Shown: positions 1 to 8,974, counted from the first letter of the stretch. The stretch: 64,000 nt of DNA from Afipia sp. GAS231 (GCF_900103365.1 NZ_LT629703.1:4946501-5010500), one strand, 5' to 3'. Notes: generated by a model not told the origin, from the letters alone. Numbers and translations are program-made.

Positions 1-478
1 CCTCCTTAAACGGCCCTTCGTGTAGGGTCCGATAGAAATTCAAACTATCGACAAAGCCGCCTTTTCCGCACGTGACCGACAGCCGCTCGATGATACCTGG
101 CTTGTCGTAACATTCGCGCCGATACGGTGAATGGCTGAGGTCGCGCGACCGCAGGTGGGTCAATGCGACGTGCTGGGTCAGGGAATTTCCCCTGCCATTC
201 TCGCGCGCAGGATCGTTACGAAAATACTGTCGGGCATAGGCTTGCGCTATCATCGACGACGTGTCGTCGCGCGACCGGCTCGCGGCTGCGATCACCTGCA
301 CATCAGATTTGGCGTCCAGGAGCAAAGCCGCAAAATGGGCAACCGGCAGAAATCGACCGATCACCTCCATTACCGTGTCAGGGAATTCCGGCCGACCGAT
401 GGTTTCGATCAGCCGTGCGACCTCCGCGCGGGTTGCCAATTGCGCATCGAACACGGTCGTCGCGTTGACGATGTTCAT
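1..478 (-). CDS. LuxR-type transcriptional regulator, N-terminal part (cut by window edge)
   Basis: The frame opens at an ATG at 478 on the minus strand and stays open for about 159 codons to the window edge. The visible part is a sensor-like N-terminal domain with stretches such as 'RPEFPDTVMEVIGRFLPV' and 'LNFYRTLHEGPF'. This pattern is found in solo LuxR-family regulators, which carry a C-terminal helix-turn-helix. That HTH would lie beyond the left edge, so DNA binding is not shown here. Promoter DNA at 479-620 separates it from the TetR gene. The family call rests on the N-domain alone; the ligand is unknown. Confidence 0.6.
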   Translation of the reverse strand, partial: MNIVNATTVFDAQLATRAEVARLIETIGRPEFPDTVMEVIGRFLPVAHFAALLLDAKSDVQVIAAASRSRDDTSSMIAQAYARQYFRNDPARENGRGNSLTQHVALTHLRSRDLSHSPYRRECYDKPGIIERLSVTCGKGGFVDSLNFYRTLHEGPFKE

Positions 479-514
479 GGAGGCTTTCCTTGTCGATCGT
501 GGTTATATTTTGGA

Positions 515-531
515 TACGATACAGTGTCGTA
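515..531. promoter_or_regulatory. Short inverted repeat upstream of the LuxR-type gene
   Basis: TACGA (515-519) and TCGTA (527-531) are inverted around a 7-base spacer, in an AT-richer patch 37 bases upstream of the LuxR-type start. It could be an operator for that gene or its neighbour. The arms are short, so this is tentative. Confidence 0.25.
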
Positions 532-620
532 ATTAGATATGGCAAGGTCTGTTTCCTTGGAAACAGGCCAAGCATCTTGCATGATCAGAATTCGTTTGTG
601 ATTACAATAAGTTGCTGGTT

Positions 621-1280
621 TTATCGCTTGTGGGCGGCCAGCAGGGGCCGTTGCTCACCCATCGCCGCAAGGGTTCGACGCCCGAAATCTGTCAGCAGCC
701 CTGACCCATTGAGGAGCTCCAGCGGCCACTGATCGGAAAACGAGTCGCCGACGATCGCGCGCGCGTAGTACGCGCCGATCAGCATCTCCACGGTGACTGC
801 GACCGTGCCATCATCTCGCATTAGGCCTTCGCGACGCGCGCCCTCCACCAGTTCGATGAAGTGCGCTCGGAAACGCCGGATCGCGGAATCGCGAAACGCC
901 GTGAGCAGATCGGGTGTTTGGTTGCTCTCCTGCAGCAGGCTGCCAAGGGTCGTTAGCTGGATGTTCGCCTCGAAATGAGCTCGGAAATAGCTCAGCAACT
1001 CCACGATATCGTGCAGCGGACGACCGCTCGCCGGAGGCCCCTCGGGGCGGCACGCCTCGACGATCGCCGCAACCGCGAGATCGGTCTTCCCCGACCAACG
1101 CCGGTAGATGGTCGGTTTGCTGACGCCCGCGCGCGCGGCAACTTCGTCAAGCGACATCCGGGCGATGCCGACCTCTCGAATCACCGTCATCGCGGTCTGC
1201 AGGATGCGATCATTTGTCTCATCCAGGCGCGGTCGCCCGGGACGCAGTCGCACGATCGATGAGTCTTCCTTCGCGGCCAT
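621..1280 (-). CDS. TetR/AcrR-family transcriptional regulator
   Basis: A roughly 219-residue TetR repressor. The N-terminal three-helix DNA-binding domain is clear: 'ILQTAMTVIREVGIARMSLDEV' begins it and 'AGVSKPTIYRRWSGK' is the recognition helix region. The rest is a ligand-binding helical domain. The open frame extends upstream to 1340, but the ATG at 1280 gives the usual short leader before the HTH, and the longer version would run into the end of the upstream hydrolase gene. It lies just downstream of the alpha/beta hydrolase and VOC genes on the same strand, so those genes or the LuxR-type gene are plausible targets. The ligand cannot be told. Confidence 0.85.
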   Translation of the reverse strand: MAAKEDSSIVRLRPGRPRLDETNDRILQTAMTVIREVGIARMSLDEVAARAGVSKPTIYRRWSGKTDLAVAAIVEACRPEGPPASGRPLHDIVELLSYFRAHFEANIQLTTLGSLLQESNQTPDLLTAFRDSAIRRFRAHFIELVEGARREGLMRDDGTVAVTVEMLIGAYYARAIVGDSFSDQWPLELLNGSGLLTDFGRRTLAAMGEQRPLLAAHKR

Positions 1281-1302
1281 ACACGATGTAAACATGAATC
1301 GT

Positions 1303-1331
1303 GCCCGCGCGCTACCGTGCAGCGCGCGGGC
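1303..1331 (-). terminator. GC-rich hairpin between hydrolase and TetR genes
   Basis: Arms GCCCGCGCGCT (1303-1313) and AGCGCGCGGGC (1321-1331) pair perfectly over 11 bp around a 7-base loop. The hairpin sits directly after the hydrolase stop codon (1337-1339) and before the TetR start. No run of T follows on the minus strand, so it is not a textbook intrinsic terminator. It may reduce read-through into the regulator or protect the upstream message's 3' end. Confidence 0.45.
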
Positions 1332-1336
1332 GCGCG

Positions 1337-2455
1337 TCAAAGCCGCTTGACCCAGTTTGCGATCACATCGCCCGCTTCGCCCAGCAGTTCGGGCCTACCC
1401 TTGATGTAGTGGTCGGCGCCTTTCACCGCGTGGAAGGCCGCTCGCTTACCGAGAGCGTTCAACCACAGATCCCGCGTTGAGGGAAAACTGGCTTCGTCGG
1501 CGGTGAAATCGACGTACAGTACCGGGCACGAAGTCTTCGCAGCGTTATCCGGACCGTCGGCCTGCGATACCGATGCCCACTGGCTGAGAAACGCGGTGAG
1601 ACTCGTATATCGACCGATCGCATTCGAAGCATAATTTACGCCCTTGGCGTTGCCCCACATGCCACCGGGCTTTCGATCGCTGGGATCGATGGTCATGTCC
1701 TGAAAACGGGGATCCGCGAAGGTCCGATGGACGACGAACGCCTGGTCGGTAGCGCCATTAGGAACGGCCCGGAGCGCCCGCAGCTTTTCCCACACCCACG
1801 CCTCAATCCCGTCGCGGCGCTTCAACTGACCGGCGCGATACCGCGACAGGAATTCCGGCGAATACGGAACACCATTGGCGGGATCGTACATATCGAGCGC
1901 CGGATCGCGACTTGCGGCGTCGCTCTCATCGGTCACCGACGGATCGATCCATTCCAGCAGTAAGCGCGAACGCCCCGCATGCGCAGCGCAAAACACGAGG
2001 CCATCGACCGGCGGCAGATCGCCGGGCACCAGCGGCACCGGATCGCCCGAAGGCGTCGCCTGCACAGTTAGTTTTTCGGCTTGCGCTTGATAGAATGCCG
2101 AAAGCGCCGCGCCGCCGGAATACCCGAGCAGCACGACCTTGTCGCAACCCTGTGCGCGCAGCCATTTCACGCCGGCGCCTAGATCCTGGATCGCTCGTTC
2201 CATCAGCAGGACCGAGTCATTGTTCACGTAGCGATTGTTCAATCCCATGCACGCGATGCCGCGCTCCGACAGCGCGCGCACCATGTGATGGTTCATGAAA
2301 TTGCTGGCGGGATGCATCAAGATCACGCCGACCTTTGCGCCTGGCTCGCGCTCCAGCATTCCATAGATGCGAGGCCGCATCATCTGGATGCCGGATTGCG
2401 TTTCCTCTTTCGCGCCCGGCTTGACATCAATCTCGGCGAAAACGCGCTCAAGCAC
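1337..2455 (-). CDS. Alpha/beta hydrolase
   Basis: A serine hydrolase of the alpha/beta fold, about 372 residues from a GTG at 2455. The nucleophile elbow is 'LLGYSGGAALS' (Ser near 113), preceded by an oxyanion-side segment 'GVILMHPASN'. A late 'GADHYIKGR' segment probably carries the catalytic His. Substrate is unknown; esters or C-C bond substrates of ring catabolism are possible. An ATG at 2545 would give 402 residues but overlap the upstream VOC gene by 98 bases; the GTG overlaps by 8 bases and has a purine-rich stretch (GAAGGCAGGG on the minus strand) upstream. The two genes are likely co-transcribed. Confidence 0.75.
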   Translation of the reverse strand: MLERVFAEIDVKPGAKEETQSGIQMMRPRIYGMLEREPGAKVGVILMHPASNFMNHHMVRALSERGIACMGLNNRYVNNDSVLLMERAIQDLGAGVKWLRAQGCDKVVLLGYSGGAALSAFYQAQAEKLTVQATPSGDPVPLVPGDLPPVDGLVFCAAHAGRSRLLLEWIDPSVTDESDAASRDPALDMYDPANGVPYSPEFLSRYRAGQLKRRDGIEAWVWEKLRALRAVPNGATDQAFVVHRTFADPRFQDMTIDPSDRKPGGMWGNAKGVNYASNAIGRYTSLTAFLSQWASVSQADGPDNAAKTSCPVLYVDFTADEASFPSTRDLWLNALGKRAAFHAVKGADHYIKGRPELLGEAGDVIANWVKRL

Positions 2456-2999
2456 GGGCGGCCCTGCCTTCGGTTGCAGAGAGGCGCTCCGCTTTTTGAC
2501 GCGTCCAGGCAGCAAGACTTTTATGGGCGTGTTTGGCAGCTTCACCCATGTGTTCGTCGTCCTTCGTGCGCACGGTTAATTCGAGGCGCACGCCGTTCGG
2601 ATCGAAGAAATAGATGGAGTTGATGAAATCGTGATCGGTCACGCCTTTCACGTCCAGACCGGCGGCAACCAGCCGGTCGCGAGCGGCACGCACCTCATCT
2701 ACCGAATCCATCTCGAGAGCGATGTGGTTGACCCAGGACGGCGTGTTGGGAGACGGCTCGGACGCGATGTTGTCGCCAAGATCGAAGAAAGCGAGATACG
2801 AACCGTCCCTCATCTGAAAGAAGATGTGCACGAACGGGCAATGTTCGCCCACGCTCGGTACGGTTTCTGCCTGTACCAGATGCACCAGCGGCAGACCCAG
2901 CAGATCCTCATAGAAGGCGCGGGTCTCTTCCGCATCGCGGCATCGATACGCAAAATGGTGCAGCTTGTTGATGCTGTCTGGCGCCAAACCGGTGGCCAT
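2448..2999 (-). CDS. VOC-family (glyoxalase/extradiol dioxygenase fold) protein
   Basis: A 183-residue vicinal-oxygen-chelate protein. It shows the paired beta-alpha-beta modules: 'KLHHFAYRCRDAEETRAFYE' at the start of module one and 'WVNHIALEMDSVDEV' at the start of module two. Candidate metal ligands are His14 or His15, the His of 'NHIALE' and the Glu of 'GVRLELT', a 2-His-1-Glu set as in extradiol dioxygenases and glyoxalases. A C-terminal tail of about 35 residues is charged and probably outside the fold. It is first in a minus-strand pair with the alpha/beta hydrolase. A dioxygenase followed by a hydrolase recalls meta-cleavage pathways, but this one is single-repeat and its reaction is not established. 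Confidence 0.75.
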   Translation of the reverse strand: MATGLAPDSINKLHHFAYRCRDAEETRAFYEDLLGLPLVHLVQAETVPSVGEHCPFVHIFFQMRDGSYLAFFDLGDNIASEPSPNTPSWVNHIALEMDSVDEVRAARDRLVAAGLDVKGVTDHDFINSIYFFDPNGVRLELTVRTKDDEHMGEAAKHAHKSLAAWTRQKAERLSATEGRAARA

Positions 3000-3200
3000 G
3001 AGGCAACGCTCCCTTTCAATAGAAAATAGGCGGACGGCAGCGCGCCGCGCGCTGTCCCATTGAGCATTGGGCTGGGCATTTCGTCTGTCATTTGAGCGGA
3101 GGACAGTCGCCCGTGGTTGCGCCGCCTAGGCTTCTTGACGAGGGCAAACGGGATCGTGTTGGAAGCGGGGACGAAGCGCGTGAACACAGCGACTTTGAGC

Positions 3201-4235
3201 ATGCCGGCATCGGAGGCGAACGTCAGCGGTGCACTGCTGGTTGGCAGCATGCCGCTGGCCGATTCCGCTGCAGTCTTCACGTTTGCAGCGCAACATCTCG
3301 GTCGCCATCTCAGGCGCATCCCGGACGGCGAGACGGGCAGCCGGATCAATTGGACGCAATGGCAGGTAGGCGTGTTCAAAGCGGTCGATGCGCTCGAGTC
3401 GGAGATGTTCGACGCGGGCTATCTGCGCCGACCAAAGTTCCGGATAAAGGCCGGGAAGAGCGCAGGGGATATCGTCTTCCCTCCGCTTGGTTACGCGAGC
3501 GCAGCGCGAGAATCCTATAGGACCTTCAGAGCGCTGAAGCGATCCGGGGTAATTGCAGACCGGACCCGATTTCAAGTCTGCCTACCGACACCGGTTGCGC
3601 CGGTGACGATCTTCGTCTTCCCGGAATTCCAGCGAGCTATCGAGCCTCTTTATGAGGCGGCGATGCTCCACGAGCTGGATGCAATCGTGGCGTACATTCC
3701 GCCGAACGAACTTGCTATTCAGTGGGACACTGCGATCGAGTTCGCGATCCTCGAAGGCGTGTTGCCGCACTCATTCGACCACCCGGAAACGGACTTGATC
3801 GCGCGGCTGATCCGCCTTGGCAACAGCGTGCCGCTTCCCGTCGAACTCGGCTTCCACCTCTGCTACGGTGACAGCGGTGGCCGGCATTTCAAGGAACCGG
3901 CCGACGCATCGAAGCTTGTTGCGGTCACGAACGGCATTTTGAACGGTCTTACCCGATCTCTCGATTGGCTGCACCTTCCAGTGCCGAAGGAGCGCGCGGA
4001 CGAAGCATATTTCGCGCCACTGAAGAAGCTCGCTATCGAAGCGCGGACGGAACTTTATCTTGGCCTCGTCCATGCGGCGGACGGCGTCGCAGGAACGCAG
4101 GCGCGCATCGCTGCCGCGCGCAACTTCGCGCCGCGCTTTGGCGTTGCGACCGAATGCGGTTGTGGCCGCCGCATACCCGAAACGCTGCCTGAACTCATGG
4201 CCATTCACGCGGCTGTCAGCTCACCCATCGACTAA
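3201..4235 (+). CDS. MetE/UROD-like superfamily protein
   Basis: About 344 residues with features of the cobalamin-independent methionine synthase C-terminal (UROD/MetE-like) TIM barrel. 'LLVGSMPLADS' and 'RRIPDGETGSR' near the start are typical of the family. 'GFHLCYGD' (His219, Cys221) and 'TECGCGRR' (Cys319) match the MetE zinc site pattern H-x-C...C. Such stand-alone proteins are mostly uncharacterised; zinc-dependent alkyl transfer is the family theme, and the substrate is unknown. The frame is open from a TTG at 3117, but the ATG at 3201 places the barrel start normally. It heads a forward run with the symporter genes, so it may act on the imported compound. Confidence 0.65.
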   Translation: MPASEANVSGALLVGSMPLADSAAVFTFAAQHLGRHLRRIPDGETGSRINWTQWQVGVFKAVDALESEMFDAGYLRRPKFRIKAGKSAGDIVFPPLGYASAARESYRTFRALKRSGVIADRTRFQVCLPTPVAPVTIFVFPEFQRAIEPLYEAAMLHELDAIVAYIPPNELAIQWDTAIEFAILEGVLPHSFDHPETDLIARLIRLGNSVPLPVELGFHLCYGDSGGRHFKEPADASKLVAVTNGILNGLTRSLDWLHLPVPKERADEAYFAPLKKLAIEARTELYLGLVHAADGVAGTQARIAAARNFAPRFGVATECGCGRRIPETLPELMAIHAAVSSPID

Positions 4236-4248
4236 CAAGGAGTGAGAC

Positions 4249-4509
4249 ATGCATTACGGCGAGCCCCCTACCACCGCTATTGTCAAGCCAACATGGCTGG
4301 CGTTGCTCCTCAGCCTCTCAATCGTTATTGCCTACTTCGGTTTCATTCTGATGGTGGCGCTGGCAAAGCCGCTGCTCGGCACAATGATCGTTCCCGGCGT
4401 CAGTCTTGCTTTGGTCCTCGCCGCGGGTCTCTTACTATTTTGCATCTTGGCCAGCTCCATTTTTGTGATCATCGAAAATCGTAAGACGGGTAAGGGGGAA
4501 ACGCCATGA
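4249..4509 (+). CDS. DUF485 small membrane protein
   Basis: An 86-residue protein with two hydrophobic segments (about residues 17-40 and 48-74) and a short charged tail. It belongs to the DUF485/YjcH type, which is typically encoded next to ActP-like sodium:solute symporters. Here its TGA overlaps the symporter's ATG (ATGA at 4506-4509), indicating translational coupling. A clear GGAG Shine-Dalgarno precedes it. It probably forms part of, or stabilises, the transporter in the inner membrane. Confidence 0.85.
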   Translation: MHYGEPPTTAIVKPTWLALLLSLSIVIAYFGFILMVALAKPLLGTMIVPGVSLALVLAAGLLLFCILASSIFVIIENRKTGKGETP

Positions 4510-6056
4510 GCAATGCGGGGCTGGCACCTCTAAACACGACCACCATTGTGGTTTTTGGATTGTTTATGATCCTAACGCTGTCGATCACGCTCTGGGCGAT
4601 GCGACGCACGCGTACAAAGGAGGATTTCTTTGTTGCCGGACGCTCCGTGACCGCCGGGCAGAACGGTCTGGCGCTTGCCGGCGACTTCATGGGTGCGGCG
4701 ACTTTGCTTGGCGTCGTTGGCTTGGTCTCGTTGCGCGGATTCGACGGCTTGATATACGCGGTTGGCGGTCTCGTCGGCTGGCCGATCCTAGTGATGCTGA
4801 TCGCAGAACCCATGCGTCGCATCGGGCGCTTCACGCTTGCCGACGTCGTCTCCGCTCGTCTCGAACAGCGCCCTATTCGTCTTGCTATTAGCATTACAAC
4901 GCTTTTGCTCGTGCCTTGCTACCTGATTGCGCAGTTGATCGGAGCCGGAGGTCTAATTCGATTGATATTCGGTCTCGATGACAATACCGCCATCGTCACA
5001 GTCGGCGTGATCATGGTCGTCTATGTGTTGTTTGGAGGAATGATCGCGACGACATGGGTGCAGATCATTAAGGCAGTACTGCTTTTGATGGCCGGCGCCT
5101 GTCTAGCTGTCCTGGTTCTCACCCGGTATGGATTCGATCCGATCGGACCTTTCCGAGAGGCCTCTGCTCGCTATGGAGATGCCATCCTCGCTCCCGGTGC
5201 AATGATAAGTTCGCCTTGGGAAGGCCTTTCCCTTGCTATGGGACTGATGTTCGGCCTTATCGGGCTGCCGCACGTCGTGATGCGCTTCTTCACAGTCCCC
5301 GATGCGCGGGCGGCTCGAAACTCTGTCTTCTATGCGACCATCTGGATTGGCCTCTTCCTGCTCGTAACTTTCGTGCTTGGATACGGCTGCCTCGCGATAG
5401 TAGGGCGCGAGGCTGTTGCGAAGGCCGACCCAAGTGGAAACATGGCTACGCTGATCCTGGCTTCTGAGATCGGCGGGCCGATCATGCTCGGCTTTGTCGG
5501 CGCCGTCACATTCGCAACGATTTTGGCCTTGGTCGCAGGCCTTACCTTGTCCGCAAGCGCCAGTGTGGCCCATGACCTGTGGAACGGCGTCATTTGTCGC
5601 GGTAGCGCGAGCGAAAGGGGCCAGATCGCCGTAGCGCGCGTGACCGTACTCATTCTATGTGCCGTGGCTGTCACGCTCGCTATCACACTGCGCCAGCAGA
5701 ACGTTATTTTTCTAACGGGCCTAACGTTTGCGATCGCCGCATCGGCAAACTTTCCCGCACTCGTTCTGGCGTTGTTCTGGCGCGGTCTGACAACAGCGGG
5801 GGCCGCTATCAGCATCCTGTTCGGCGCGGTAGCAACGCTGGTTCTGATCTACGGATCGCCGTCGATTCAGGTTGACGTCCTGAAGTCGCCTCAGGATGTC
5901 TGGTTTCCGCTGCGCAACCCAGGTCTCGTGTCAATTCCCGCCTCCTTCCTAGTTGCGATCATTGTTTCATGGTGCCAGCGCGCCCGGGAAACCGTTCCGA
6001 CACGCGCGGGACCTCACGCAGCCGACCTGGTTGAGCGAGACGGTTCACCCGCCTAA
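4506..6056 (+). CDS. Sodium:solute symporter (SSS family, ActP-like)
   Basis: A 516-residue membrane transporter with about 13 predicted helices. 'RTKEDFFVAGRSV' followed by 'LALAGDFMGAATLLGVVG' is the SSS-family signature region, and overall layout and the DUF485 partner match acetate/carboxylate permeases such as ActP. It likely imports a monocarboxylate with Na+ across the inner membrane. It is coupled to the DUF485 gene and followed 17 bases later by an SDR gene. Its position beside an enolase-superfamily enzyme suggests a hydroxy-acid or sugar-acid type substrate rather than acetate, but that is inference. Confidence 0.88.
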   Translation: MSNAGLAPLNTTTIVVFGLFMILTLSITLWAMRRTRTKEDFFVAGRSVTAGQNGLALAGDFMGAATLLGVVGLVSLRGFDGLIYAVGGLVGWPILVMLIAEPMRRIGRFTLADVVSARLEQRPIRLAISITTLLLVPCYLIAQLIGAGGLIRLIFGLDDNTAIVTVGVIMVVYVLFGGMIATTWVQIIKAVLLLMAGACLAVLVLTRYGFDPIGPFREASARYGDAILAPGAMISSPWEGLSLAMGLMFGLIGLPHVVMRFFTVPDARAARNSVFYATIWIGLFLLVTFVLGYGCLAIVGREAVAKADPSGNMATLILASEIGGPIMLGFVGAVTFATILALVAGLTLSASASVAHDLWNGVICRGSASERGQIAVARVTVLILCAVAVTLAITLRQQNVIFLTGLTFAIAASANFPALVLALFWRGLTTAGAAISILFGAVATLVLIYGSPSIQVDVLKSPQDVWFPLRNPGLVSIPASFLVAIIVSWCQRARETVPTRAGPHAADLVERDGSPA

Positions 6057-6073
6057 TTACTGGAGACTGATAG

Positions 6074-6820
6074 ATGCGCCTAGCGGGCAAAACCGCACTC
6101 ATAGTCGGCGGTACGACCGGCATAGGATTCGCAGCAGCGCGCTTGATGATCGCCGAAGGCGCTCGAGTTGCCATTTGCGGCCAAGAGGCCGAGCGCCTCA
6201 GGGAGGCTTCGGCGGCTTTGGGTGAACAAGCCAAGGCATTTCGCGCCGATCTGCGAAGCGTTCCCGAGATTAGAGGCCTGGCTGAAGACGTTGGTCGTTG
6301 GACCGATCGACTGGATATCCTCTTCCTCAATGCCGGAATAAGTCGCCCAGGTGAATTCAATGGCGTCGACGAGGCATTTTTCGAGGACCACTTTGCCATC
6401 AACGTCAAAGGTCCCTTTTTTGTGTTTCAGCAAATGTTGGGACTTTTAGGGTCAAACGCGAGCGTTGTGATTACCACCTCTTGCCTCGATGAGATGGGCC
6501 GACCCGGAATGTCGGTGTACGCTGCGACGAAAGCAGCGCTTAGGTCCCTTGTGCGAACACTAGGCGCCGAGTTGGTCGGACGCGGCATACGCGTCAATGC
6601 AGTGGCCCCCGGACCGATCGACAGCGGCATTCACGCAAAGATGGGTATTCACGGGGACGCTTTGGTGCGATTGCGGGAGAAAATCGCGCAAGACGTTCCA
6701 ATGCAGCGCCTCGGTGTGCCGTTGGAGATCGCTGAGGCCGTATTGTTCTTGGCGAGTGACGCATCTTCGTTCGTGACAGGACATGAACTGGTCGTCGATG
6801 GTGGCTGGAGCGAGTTTTGA
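6074..6820 (+). CDS. SDR-family oxidoreductase
   Basis: A classical 248-residue short-chain dehydrogenase. The nucleotide-binding 'GGTTGIG' (residues 12-18), 'LNAGIS' and the catalytic set Ser136, Tyr149, Lys153 ('YAATK') are all present, and the C-terminal 'VTGHELVVDGGW' is standard. It should interconvert an alcohol and a ketone with NAD(P)H. It has a GGAG ribosome-binding site and follows the symporter gene closely, so it is probably co-expressed with uptake. The substrate cannot be read from sequence. Confidence 0.88.
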   Translation: MRLAGKTALIVGGTTGIGFAAARLMIAEGARVAICGQEAERLREASAALGEQAKAFRADLRSVPEIRGLAEDVGRWTDRLDILFLNAGISRPGEFNGVDEAFFEDHFAINVKGPFFVFQQMLGLLGSNASVVITTSCLDEMGRPGMSVYAATKAALRSLVRTLGAELVGRGIRVNAVAPGPIDSGIHAKMGIHGDALVRLREKIAQDVPMQRLGVPLEIAEAVLFLASDASSFVTGHELVVDGGWSEF

Positions 6821-6857
6821 AAGCAGGCATCGAGGGCCGGATCCGGATTGATTTGAC

Positions 6858-7922
6858 ATGCATCGAATTGTAAGCGCGAAAGCAGAGCTTCTCGAGCTCC
6901 GTCTCGACAAGCCTGTCGGGGGATCAGGTGTCGCACAGGTTGACGTCGTTATTGTCGACATCAGCGATGAGGAAGGAAGAACCGGTCTCGGCTTTACCTA
7001 CGCTCTCGGTGGCGGAGGAAACGTAGTATTGGAATGTGCGCGCACTCAACTCGACAAGATCGTGTGCGGACAGCAGCTCGTACATCCCAGCGCGTTGTGG
7101 GGGACCGTGGCCTCAACATTCAATCGGACGGGATATGGGCCAAATCTCGTTGCCTTGGCGGCAATCGACCTTGCTGCATGGGATCTGTACAGCAAGAGAT
7201 TGGAGGTACCTCTTGCTTCCGCGCTTGGTGGCGTTCCTCGGCCGATACGGCTGTATGGAAGCGGAGGATTTACAGCGACTCAAACCGCTATTGAAGCGGC
7301 GCATGTCGCAGACGGGTACGTCGAGCGGGGATTTCAGGCCGTCAAGCCACGCGTGCAGGGGAAGATTTCGCGCGATTCCGAGGTCCTGAGAGCTGTTCGC
7401 CATACAATCGGCGACAGCGTGGCGATGATGGTCGATGCTAACGAGAAATGTGATCTGGTCAGCGCAAAACAACTTCTACTCTTGGCTCTCGACCACAACG
7501 TTTCCTTTGTCGAAGAACCTTTGCCGGCGCAAGCCTTGTCTGCGTATCGCGCGCTCTCGGCGCATGCGCCCGTCGCGATCGCCACCGGAGAGCATCTGCA
7601 AACAGTTGCAGAGTTTTTGCCTTACTTCTGCGAAGGGCTGGCCGCCGTTGTTCAACCCGATCTGGCGATGATGGGCGGCATCACTCCGATCATGAAGCTT
7701 TGTACTCTTGCCGAGGCGTTTAACGTCGCTGTATCGCCGCACTTTCTGCCCGGCCTGTTCGTTCACGTTGCTGCCTCAAGTACCAGTATTCGGCAACTGG
7801 AGGATTTTCCCTTGATCGAGCCCCTTTTCGAAGGTTGGCCGACTTGTGACGCGCAAGGGCAGGTAACGCCCGGTACGGAATGTGGTCATGGTCTTCGGTT
7901 GCAGCGTTCGCGCCGTCAGTGA
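6858..7922 (+). CDS. Mandelate racemase/muconate lactonizing enzyme family protein
   Basis: A 354-residue enolase-superfamily enzyme. The N-terminal capping domain (1-120) is followed by the barrel. Metal ligands are at Asp193 ('MVDANEK'), Glu219/220 ('FVEEPL') and Glu245 ('IATGEH'). His295 ('VSPHF') and Lys163 with Arg165 ('VKPRVQG') fit the two general bases of the mandelate racemase subgroup, where the second Lys of K-x-K is replaced by Arg. The spacing matches mandelate racemase closely. Expected chemistry is proton abstraction alpha to a carboxylate, giving racemisation or dehydration. It is the fifth gene of the forward symporter unit. Acid-sugar dehydratase is a possible alternative. 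Confidence 0.85.
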   Translation: MHRIVSAKAELLELRLDKPVGGSGVAQVDVVIVDISDEEGRTGLGFTYALGGGGNVVLECARTQLDKIVCGQQLVHPSALWGTVASTFNRTGYGPNLVALAAIDLAAWDLYSKRLEVPLASALGGVPRPIRLYGSGGFTATQTAIEAAHVADGYVERGFQAVKPRVQGKISRDSEVLRAVRHTIGDSVAMMVDANEKCDLVSAKQLLLLALDHNVSFVEEPLPAQALSAYRALSAHAPVAIATGEHLQTVAEFLPYFCEGLAAVVQPDLAMMGGITPIMKLCTLAEAFNVAVSPHFLPGLFVHVAASSTSIRQLEDFPLIEPLFEGWPTCDAQGQVTPGTECGHGLRLQRSRRQ

Positions 7923-8184
7923 CGAGCATCCTCATCGGATGGGAAATCCAGATTGCTCTGGTTGTTGTCCTTTGAGTTGAGGACAGACTGGGAAGCCCAG
8001 AGATGCGACGCTTTCTCCGCGAAGGAGCAGAGGAAGCAATCGTGTTATCTCCGACGGTTAAATGCCGGGAAATGGAAACTACGGTCCAAGGTGCGGACGG
8101 TATTTCAGCGATGCGTCCGCGCTCTGCAAAACAGACACGTGAATCAATCTGCCACGCCGTGCTTGCAGCCGTAGGAAATCGCTT

Positions 8185-8901
8185 ATGATCCAGTTGTATA
8201 TGTGGGGCACGCCGAATGGATACAAAGCGTCTATCATGTTGGAAGAGACGGGCCTTCCGTACGAGGTATGTCCGATAGACATCGGCAAAGGCGCGCAATT
8301 CGCTCCGGAGTTCCTGGAGATAAGCCCGAACAACAAGATTCCCGCTATCGTCGATCCCGACGGCCCAGACGGCGAGCCGATTAGCGTATTCGAATCGGGA
8401 GCGATCCTGCTTTACCTGGCTGAAAAGACGGGTCAGTTCTTCGCATCCGATATGCGCGGGCGATATTCTGTCTTGCAATGGCTCATGTTTCAAATGGGCG
8501 GTGTCGGACCAATGCTGGGTCAAGCGCATCATTTTAGACACTACGCAAAGGAGCAACATCCCTATTCGATCGACCGATACACACTGGAATCGGCACGTCT
8601 TTACGGAGTCATGAACCGGCGATTGGAGAAATCAGCCTATCTGGCTAGTGATAATTACAGTATCGCGGATATAGCGACTTTCCCGTGGGTCCGTCGCCAC
8701 GAGAGGCACGGGCAGAAGCTCGAAGATTTCCCGCACGTGCACCGATGGTTCGATTCGATCAACGCGCGGCCGGCCGTTGTTCGAGGATTAAAACCACTGT
8801 CAGAGAGCGAGCAGCGCGGCATTCTTGCCGATGCTGGATCCCATGATTTGCTCTTTGGAAGCGGACAGTTCCCTCGCACCGATGCAATGTACGGCGGTTA
8901 G
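8185..8901 (+). CDS. Glutathione S-transferase family protein (nu-class-like)
   Basis: A 238-residue GST. The thioredoxin-like N-domain begins 'MIQLYMWGTPNGYKASIMLEE'-type sequence, where TPNG-x-K is the nu-class (YfcG/YghU) signature, and has 'NKIPAIVDPD' (cis-Pro) and 'VFESGAILLYL' (Glu-Ser for glutathione gamma-Glu binding). The helical C-domain contains 'NYSIADIATFPWV'. Nu-class enzymes are disulfide-bond reductases, and one in sphingomonads removes glutathione in lignin beta-aryl ether breakdown. A terminator follows at 8943, then glutathione reductase, so a glutathione-cycling role fits the context. Confidence 0.85.
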   Translation: MIQLYMWGTPNGYKASIMLEETGLPYEVCPIDIGKGAQFAPEFLEISPNNKIPAIVDPDGPDGEPISVFESGAILLYLAEKTGQFFASDMRGRYSVLQWLMFQMGGVGPMLGQAHHFRHYAKEQHPYSIDRYTLESARLYGVMNRRLEKSAYLASDNYSIADIATFPWVRRHERHGQKLEDFPHVHRWFDSINARPAVVRGLKPLSESEQRGILADAGSHDLLFGSGQFPRTDAMYGG

Positions 8902-8942
8902 CCGGCCAGTGTTTCAACATATCGTGTTCCTCCCTGACTGTA

Positions 8943-8974
8943 CCTGCCGTCCGCAAGGACGGCAGGCTTTTTTT
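8943..8974 (+). terminator. Rho-independent terminator after the GST gene
   Basis: CCTGCCGTCC (8943-8952) pairs perfectly with GGACGGCAGG (8957-8966) over a GCAA tetraloop, followed by C and seven T (8968-8974). It ends the forward unit running from the MetE-like gene to the GST. Confidence 0.93.
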
